This document shows, piece by piece, positions 14,782 to 18,975 of a DNA stretch of 18,975 nt. Position 1 is the stretch's first letter; each line of letters starts with the position of its first letter. The DNA is taken from contig DATARN010000163.1 of assembly GCA_036264135.1 (NCBI GenBank), positions 1 through 18,975 on the forward strand, in the 5' to 3' direction. This DNA comes from DATARN01 sp036264135. Its GTDB lineage: Bacteria; Actinomycetota; Acidimicrobiia; Acidimicrobiales; Palsa-688. Below the pieces are notes generated by a model. The model searched no databases, was not told the DNA's origin, and worked only from the letters and a program-made list of their open reading frames with translations. The translations under genes and the position numbers were made by a program.

Positions 14782-15090
14782 GACAGCTCTTCCACGTCCG
14801 GTTGACCGTCCGGGGCGTGCCGTAGGGGGCGGCGGCCGCTGGGACGTCCATCGTTGGTCGCGAGCGCGACGCCGGCGAGTGCGACCACCGCAACTCCGAG
14901 TGATCCGGGATTGAAGGCCTTGGTGAGGATCGAGCGATCGGCTTTGGCCGCACCGACCGCAAGGGTCGGCATGGCGGCCAGCGCGATGACGAATGGCCAG
15001 CGCTGGTGTGACCGGGCGACGGTGGCGACGGCGAAGCCGGCCTCAACTGCGCCGACGACGCGTACCAGGCGCGCGGGCGCGGTGATGTGG
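14778..15090 (-). pseudogene. DoxX-like C-terminal half, displaced by a frameshift
   Basis: The frame encodes LVRVVGAVEAGFAVATVA, then HQRWPFVIALAAMPTLAVGAA and KAFNPGSLGVAVVALAGVALA, hydrophobic helices typical of the DoxX-like (DoxX_3) half of SRPBCC-DoxX proteins. It is open back to 15320, but similarity starts only near 15080-15090, where the neighbouring SRPBCC frame loses its own. There is no plausible start codon close to the join. Joining the two needs a +1 shift in the GC-rich run at about 15069-15081 (plus-strand gcgcgcgggcgc). The cause may be mutation, a base-call error or, less likely, programmed frameshifting. Its stop overlaps the DUF4166 start. Confidence 0.72.
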
Positions 15091-15729
15091 CAGCCCGAGG
15101 CCTTCCCAGATGGCGACCTCGCCGCCGTCGACCTTCCACACCTTGGGTACCAGGCCTTGGTAGCCGAACACGCCGGCGAGTCCGGCGACTGCCGCGGCGT
15201 GGGCGATCGATTGGTTGCGCGCCACCTCCGGCGGTATGCCCTCGTCAAGCCACAGCCGGAGTCGATCGAAGCTCCACGCGGTGGCCCACCCGAACAATGG
15301 CCGGAACGCCAACCGATCAATGATCTCGCCGAAGCGTCCCCAGCGGGGCCGGTAGTCGTAGCGGGTGAGAAAGCGCACGCCGCGCTCGGTTGGGATGTAA
15401 CGCCAGTAGCCCGCGCCTCGTTCGATGATCGAGCGGCGGTCGGGCGCCCAGAACCTCAATCCGGACCAGCGCGTTCCGTCGGCGCGGTCCCGGTCGCCCA
15501 GCGACTCGCCGGTCCCGGCGATCGTGATGCCGGGCGCCACCGTTGTCGCGTAGGTGAACCGTTGTGACTCACCGTGGCTGCGAGGGAGGTAGGTGATCGT
15601 CCCGAAGCGAGCGTCCCAACGCCGGTGCTGCTCGGGTTGCTGTGTCGCTTCCCACAGTCGATTGAGCGGCGCCTTGATGCGCGACTCGACGTAGATCGGT
15701 CGACGCGTCCGAATCTTCATGGTCTTCAT
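15043..15729 (-). CDS. SRPBCC (START-like) domain protein, N-terminal part of an SRPBCC-DoxX fusion
   Basis: The 228-residue frame starts MKTMKIRTRRPIYVESRIKA, then LWEATQQPEQHRRWDARFG, the classic opening of polyketide-cyclase/SRPBCC domains that enclose hydrophobic ligands. Other supports are TYLPRSHGESQRFTYAT, GAGYWRYIPTERGVRFLTRY and FRPLFGWATAWSFDRLRLWL. From about 165 it passes into the first DoxX-like helix (AAAVAGLAGVFGYQGLVPKV) and EVAIWEGLGLPHH, and then ends in an unrelated Arg-rich tail (RRRRS) before TGA at 15043. The remaining helices continue in another frame, so this is the 5' part of a broken gene of about 316 codons. The ATG overlaps the merR stop (ATGA). The intact family's function is unknown to me. 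Confidence 0.8.
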   Translation of the reverse strand: MKTMKIRTRRPIYVESRIKAPLNRLWEATQQPEQHRRWDARFGTITYLPRSHGESQRFTYATTVAPGITIAGTGESLGDRDRADGTRWSGLRFWAPDRRSIIERGAGYWRYIPTERGVRFLTRYDYRPRWGRFGEIIDRLAFRPLFGWATAWSFDRLRLWLDEGIPPEVARNQSIAHAAAVAGLAGVFGYQGLVPKVWKVDGGEVAIWEGLGLPHHRARAPGTRRRRS

Positions 15730-16451
15730 GGCTGGATCAGCTGGCCGAGGCGTTCCCGGCCGAGACGGGCGACGCTGCTGTCAAGGGCGGCCGCGAGAAC
15801 TTGGCGAGCCGTCGATTGCAGCCGTGCGAGCGTGGCGGCCAACTCGCCGGCCTTGTCCGTGTCGAGGTTCCGTTGCCAGTCCTTGGGAGCCAGGTAGGTC
15901 TCGAACAAGGCGACGAACTGGCTGGCGATGTCGTCGGTGTGGGCGACGAGTGCCTCCCACTCGTCGAGGATCACGTCAAGCGGGATGCCGAGGTGGGCGA
16001 GCGATGCTCCGCTCTCGATGAAACGACGGTCGCGCACCCGGATTTTGCCGTCGTCAGTGGGCTCGACAAGGCCAAGGGATGTCGCCCGTTGTAGGACTTC
16101 AGCTGTCATCGATCCCTCGGGGAAGCGAGTCAGCAACTCGAGCGGGTCGACGACGGCGGCGTGCACGTCACCGATGAGGGCGTCGAGTTCGGCTTCGACG
16201 CCCATGACTGCGTCGAGGCCCCGACCCTGCTCCCACTGCTCGAGCAGGTTGGCGATCCCGGCGAGGGAATACCCCTCGCCTTGCAAACGGGCGATCAGCC
16301 GCAGTCGGCTCAGATGCGAGTCGTCGTACCAGCCGGTCCGACCTTCTAGTCGGGGCGGCGCCAGCAGACCCTTCGTCTGGTAGAGCCGCACGGTGGTCGA
16401 CGCCACGCCTGCTCGCCGGGCGATCTCGTCCAACCGGTACTCGCTTTCCAT
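15726..16451 (-). CDS. MerR-family transcriptional regulator
   Basis: The 241-residue protein has an N-terminal winged-helix MerR domain: YRLDEIARRAGVASTTVRLY (5-24), then KGLLAPPRLEGRTGWYDDSH and RLIARLQGEGYSLAGIANLL. A coiled-coil dimer helix and a long C-terminal region (about 90-241) follow; that region is larger than in metal-sensing MerR proteins and lacks their conserved Cys cluster, so a small organic or lipid-like effector is more likely. It heads the minus-strand arm (SRPBCC/DoxX, DUF4166) and is divergent from the DUF2071-like gene across 54 bp. That is the standard place for a MerR regulator to control itself and its neighbours. Start: the ATG at 16451 gives the canonical MerR beginning; no strong Shine-Dalgarno is seen. 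Confidence 0.92.
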   Translation of the reverse strand: MESEYRLDEIARRAGVASTTVRLYQTKGLLAPPRLEGRTGWYDDSHLSRLRLIARLQGEGYSLAGIANLLEQWEQGRGLDAVMGVEAELDALIGDVHAAVVDPLELLTRFPEGSMTAEVLQRATSLGLVEPTDDGKIRVRDRRFIESGASLAHLGIPLDVILDEWEALVAHTDDIASQFVALFETYLAPKDWQRNLDTDKAGELAATLARLQSTARQVLAAALDSSVARLGRERLGQLIQP

Positions 16452-16505
16452 GCGTCCCTCGATCCGCTAGCATTTGATCCGTGAGTATATGGTAGCGTAA
16501 CAATC
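16452..16505. promoter_or_regulatory. Divergent promoter/operator region of merR and the DUF2071-like gene
   Basis: This 54-bp gap is the most AT-rich spot nearby. On the plus strand TAGCGT (16493-16498) lies 7 nt before the ATG at 16506 and could be a -10 for a leaderless transcript. TTGATC at 16474-16479 is too close to be its -35 but is 18 bp from TAACAA (16498-16503). TATACT on the minus strand (plus 16485-16490) is a good -10 for merR. The GCTAGC/GGTAGC half-sites may be part of an operator. The exact sites are uncertain. Confidence 0.45.
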
Positions 16506-17246
16506 ATGAGTGCACAAGAGTCCAGCCACCGGGGATCGGTCCAAGGGACCATCCGCCGTCGCCTACTGGTGAACGCGGTTGTCGATCCCGATGAAGCGTC
16601 TCGCCACCTGCCAGCCGGGCTACGCCCGCACAGCACGGACGGCGGGACAGTGATCGGCTGCTGCCTGCTCGACGTCATTGACTTGCGCCCGCCCCCGTTG
16701 CCGTCGGAGGTAGGGACACGGCTCCGAGCCGCGGCGCATCGCATCTCTGTCGAATGGACCGACGAGTTCGGCCAGGCGAACGTCGGCGTCTTCGTGCCCG
16801 CCAGGCACACCGATTCACGGGTCGCAAGGGTTATCGGCGGTCGCCTGTTCCCCGGCGTCCACCAGGCCGCGATCGTAGAGATCGCAGATGACGGCCACCT
16901 GCTCGAATGGGCTGTGTGCCCCCGGGATCGGGGTAGCCCGTATGCCGTCCGAGTTCGGGCGTCGCTGCCGGCGTCTGCGGCCAGCGCTCCGTGCGAGCCG
17001 ATTGGCGGCACCTGTCTGGCGGCGACCATTGGAATCTCGCCCGCCCACCGCGATGGGCTCGAGACCGCGTACATGGAGCCGGAGCATCGGTGCGCAGTGC
17101 CGGCCGTTATCGAAGAGCTCGACAGCGCGTTCATCGCAAGCTTCGCGAGCGCGATTGCGGCGCCTTCTTACCTCATGCGGGATGTGCCGGTCACCTGGAG
17201 GCGCGCGCCCGCGCTCGATGCGAACACAATCGCGGTGACGACGTGA
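16506..17246 (+). CDS. DUF2071/acetoacetate-decarboxylase-fold-like protein
   Basis: The 246-residue protein opens with QGTIRRRLLVNAVVDPDEAS, then RHLPAGLRPH and GTVIGCCLLDVIDLRP. This pattern of a short basic strand, 'hydrophobic-Val-Asp-Pro' and 'LPxGLxP' is seen in DUF2071 and related acetoacetate-decarboxylase-like folds. Later segments (HRISVEWTDEFGQANVGVFV, a GGRLFPGVHQAAIVEI stretch and a DSAFIASF region near the end) fit the same beta-barrel idea, but I cannot identify a catalytic Lys with confidence. No signal peptide or membrane helix is present. It is the first gene of the plus-strand arm and its TGA overlaps the GTG of the next gene (GTGA). The fold assignment is an inference from short motifs. 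Confidence 0.6.
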   Translation: MSAQESSHRGSVQGTIRRRLLVNAVVDPDEASRHLPAGLRPHSTDGGTVIGCCLLDVIDLRPPPLPSEVGTRLRAAAHRISVEWTDEFGQANVGVFVPARHTDSRVARVIGGRLFPGVHQAAIVEIADDGHLLEWAVCPRDRGSPYAVRVRASLPASAASAPCEPIGGTCLAATIGISPAHRDGLETAYMEPEHRCAVPAVIEELDSAFIASFASAIAAPSYLMRDVPVTWRRAPALDANTIAVTT

Positions 17247-18175
17247 AAGTCGTCATCGCCGGTGGCACCGGATGGCTCGGCCAACGCCTAGCCGACAACT
17301 TCCACACACGCGGCGACGATGTGGTGATCCTCACCCGTCGTCGACGCAATGAGATCCGTCATCGGCAGGTCGAGTGGGACGGTCGCACCGTCGGACAATG
17401 GTCAGCCGAACTCGCAGGCGCGATCGTCGTGAACCTCGCCGGCGAACTCGTCGACCGGCCACCCTCACCGAAGAATGTGGAGCTGCTCCGCCAGTCTCGG
17501 GTTGAGCCGACACGAGCGCTCGTCCAAGCAGCGGCGCGACTGCACCATCAACCGGTGCTGTGGCTGCAGATGAGCACCCTGGCGATCTACGGAGACGCGG
17601 GCCAGCGGATCGTCGATGAGCAGAGCCCGGTCGCCGACGGGCCTCCGCAGATGCCTGGTGTGGCCCGGCCGTGGGAAGCAGCCGTCGAGGGCGCGGCGAC
17701 CGACCGCCTCGTGATTCTGCGCACTGGCATTGTGCTCGACCATGGCACTCCCGCGTTCGAGCGGCTCGTTCGCATCACCAAGCTCGGCCTCGGAGGTCGT
17801 ATCGGCGACGGCGAGCAATGGATTAGCTGGGTCCACGCTGACGACTTCGTCGAGGCGGTCCTGTTCCTCCGCGAACGGGAGCTTGATGGCGTCGTTCACG
17901 TCACCGCTCCGAACCCCATCCAGAACCGCGACATGATGGGAGCACTTCGCGGCGCGCTACGACGCCGGTGGTCGCCACCTACTCCGAAGCCGCTCGTGCA
18001 ACTCGGCGCAATGCTGATGCGCACCGACCCGGCTTTGGCTCTCACCGGCCGGCGCTGCGTCCCGCAGCGTCTGCTCGAGGCTGGTTTCTCCTTCCAACAC
18101 CCAATGTTCGCGGCAGCGCTCGACGACATCCTCGAATCCCGACCGGTGGAAATCTCGCCGGGAGCTGCGTCCTAA
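17243..18175 (+). CDS. TIGR01777-family (YfcH/SDR39U1-like) NAD(P)-dependent epimerase-like protein
   Basis: The 310-residue protein is an extended SDR. It starts MKVVIAGGTGWLG with the Rossmann GGTGWLG loop at 7-13, then VVILTRR, VNLAGELVDRP, RALVQAA and the substrate-binding STLAIYG strand. The C-terminal DUF1731 domain, diagnostic of TIGR01777, is visible as KPLVQLGAMLM, LTGRRCVPQRLLEAGFSFQH and LDDIL. Family members bind NADP but their substrates are unknown. The GTG at 17243 overlaps the preceding stop, implying translational coupling; longer versions lie inside the upstream gene. It closes the plus-strand arm of the MerR divergon, 39 bp before the tRNA gene. Confidence 0.93.
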   Translation: MKVVIAGGTGWLGQRLADNFHTRGDDVVILTRRRRNEIRHRQVEWDGRTVGQWSAELAGAIVVNLAGELVDRPPSPKNVELLRQSRVEPTRALVQAAARLHHQPVLWLQMSTLAIYGDAGQRIVDEQSPVADGPPQMPGVARPWEAAVEGAATDRLVILRTGIVLDHGTPAFERLVRITKLGLGGRIGDGEQWISWVHADDFVEAVLFLRERELDGVVHVTAPNPIQNRDMMGALRGALRRRWSPPTPKPLVQLGAMLMRTDPALALTGRRCVPQRLLEAGFSFQHPMFAAALDDILESRPVEISPGAAS

Positions 18176-18214
18176 GCCCCTTGTAGCTTTGTTCACGATG
18201 TCGCAGGACATCGG

Positions 18215-18287
18215 TGGAGACGATGGGACTCGAACCCACGACCCCCTGCGTGCAAAGCAGGTGCTCTAGCCACTGAGCTACGTCCCC
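18215..18287 (-). tRNA. tRNA-Ala (anticodon TGC)
   Basis: On the minus strand the sequence starts GGGGACGTAGCTCAGTGG and ends GTTCGAGTCCCATCGTCTCC plus A73. The acceptor stem GGGGACG/CGTCTCC contains the G3-U70 pair that identifies tRNA-Ala. The anticodon stem-loop CCTGC-TTTGCAC-GCAGG reads TGC, and the T loop GTTCGAGTC is canonical. CCA is not encoded (the next bases are CCG), so it is added after transcription. Confidence 0.97.
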
Positions 18288-18363
18288 TGGACTGCGGGCT
18301 GCCTCGAAACCCTTCCTCCAAACCTCGATTCCGGCCCAGCTCGCGTTGGGTCGGCGCACGAAT

Positions 18364-18792
18364 CTACCGCCCGAGGGGGGCGGCGCGAAGCCGCGCCTCG
18401 GCGCGCTCCCGGACGCCTTCGTCAGAGCAGTAGCCCGTCCCGTCCCGCTTGAGGCACAGCAACCCGAGCAGCCGGCCGGCGCCGTCGACGACCGCCAGCC
18501 GGCGCCGGCCCTGGCGGAGCAGCCGGGCGGTCACGCCGGCCACGGGTTGCCACGGCGCCACGGTGCGGTCGATCAGCGTGCCCCACTCGGCGACCGGCGC
18601 CGGGGGTGGCGGGGCGGCGGCCACGTCGGCGGCCTCGATGGTCGTCACGAGCCGCCCGTCGGCCGCCACGATGAGGGCCATGTGGACGTGGTCGTCCCCG
18701 AAGAGGGCGCGGATCTCGTCGGGCGGGCACTCGGGGCGGTGCGTCTTCGGGCAGGTGACCATCACGTCAACCACGCAAAGCTCGGGTGGCAC
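18364..18792 (-). CDS. CBS-domain protein
   Basis: The frame encodes about 142 residues with two CBS-like motifs: VVDVMVTCPKTHRPECPPDE (7-26) with FGDDHVHMALIVAADGRLVT (31-50), and GTLIDRTVAPWQPV (71-84) with RRRLAVVDGAGRLLGLLCLK (97-116). CBS pairs bind adenine nucleotides and usually regulate an attached or partner protein; here no other domain is present. Cys14, Cys22 and Cys122 are unusual for so small a CBS protein. The frame is open to a TTG at 18843. I prefer the GTG at 18792, 7 nt after TATCGT (18805-18800 on the minus strand), which would make it leaderless; GTG 18774 is also possible. It is divergent from the gene at 18863 and downstream of nothing visible. Confidence 0.75.
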   Translation of the reverse strand: MPPELCVVDVMVTCPKTHRPECPPDEIRALFGDDHVHMALIVAADGRLVTTIEAADVAAAPPPPAPVAEWGTLIDRTVAPWQPVAGVTARLLRQGRRRLAVVDGAGRLLGLLCLKRDGTGYCSDEGVRERAEARLRAAPLGR

Positions 18793-18850
18793 CTCAGCAA
18801 CGATACGCGCCGGTACGGCCGGCAAGACACCTGCCCCAACCAACTGGCGG

Positions 18851-18856
18851 TACAGT
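18851..18856 (+). promoter_or_regulatory. Candidate -10 box for the gene at 18863 (leaderless)
   Basis: TACAGT ends 6 nt before the GTG at 18863, so the transcript would start at the start codon. The surrounding GGTACAGT string equals that before the NfeD-like/flotillin pair. No clear -35 is seen. Confidence 0.42.
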
Positions 18857-18862
18857 CCCGCG

Positions 18863-18975
18863 GTGCGCCTCTTGGCCGGTCGGCTCGTGCTGGCGACGGG
18901 CCTGCTCGCCTCCGCCGGCCTCGTGGCTGCCGTCGGTGGCCGGTGGGGTGTCGCCGTCGCCCTGGCCCAGATGGC
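18863..18975 (+). CDS. N-terminus of a probable exported or membrane protein (cut by window edge)
   Basis: From GTG 18863 the frame stays open to the end of the window. It reads MRLLAGRLVLATGLLASAGL, then VAAVGGRWGVAVALAQMA. A basic start followed by a long hydrophobic stretch resembles a signal peptide or first membrane helix. No family can be assigned from 37 residues. Confidence 0.5.
   Translation, partial: MRLLAGRLVLATGLLASAGLVAAVGGRWGVAVALAQM

Noticed and set aside
1..18975. CRISPR array, insertion sequence or transposase
   Set aside because: No regularly spaced repeats with unique spacers, no transposase motifs and no terminal inverted repeats around a gene were seen.

Overview
The window is very GC-rich DNA of actinobacterial type. 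It shows GTG/TTG starts, many candidate leaderless starts (a TANNNT box 6-10 nt before the start codon), DUF2510 and DUF459 domains, and a SpoIIE/GAF/HATPase regulator. It could be an acidimicrobial or related uncultured actinobacterium, but nothing here fixes the genus. Long open frames antisense to real genes are composition artefacts and are left out.

Left part (1-5070): a truncated peroxiredoxin start diverges from an MscS-type channel gene. A membrane-anchored M23-fold protein with substituted zinc ligands follows. Next is a coupled minus-strand pair, a VIT1/CCC1-type metal transporter and a DUF2510-CPBP membrane protease, and then a divergent MFS permease.

Centre (5079-12754): a minus-strand pair encodes an MBOAT acyltransferase with a very large low-complexity insertion and a DUF459/SGNH esterase-fold protein. 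Together they look like a module that moves acyl groups across the membrane onto an envelope polymer. Divergent from it are a Thr-rich lipoprotein gene and a small NfeD-like/flotillin pair. A 21-bp hairpin separates the flotillin gene from a convergent three-domain regulator (HATPase, GAF, SpoIIE phosphatase).

The most interesting locus is 13073-13957 on the minus strand. A rhodanese-CBS protein is read in one frame across a single in-frame UGA, and homology continues unbroken on both sides. The UGA falls where I expect a conserved cysteine (CX4C, here CX4-UGA). A perfect 7-bp stem with a 5-nt loop begins 12 nt after it, which is the layout of a bacterial SECIS. I read this as a candidate selenocysteine-containing rhodanese; a nonsense mutation or sequencing error is the alternative.

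Right part (13958-18975): a MerR-centred divergon. MerR, an SRPBCC/DoxX-like protein broken by one frameshift, and DUF4166 lie in ATGA-overlapping order on the minus strand. A DUF2071-like protein and a TIGR01777 epimerase-family protein, also overlapping, lie on the plus strand. The divergon ends at a tRNA-Ala(TGC) gene. Beyond it are a CBS-domain protein and the start of a secreted or membrane protein cut by the window edge.
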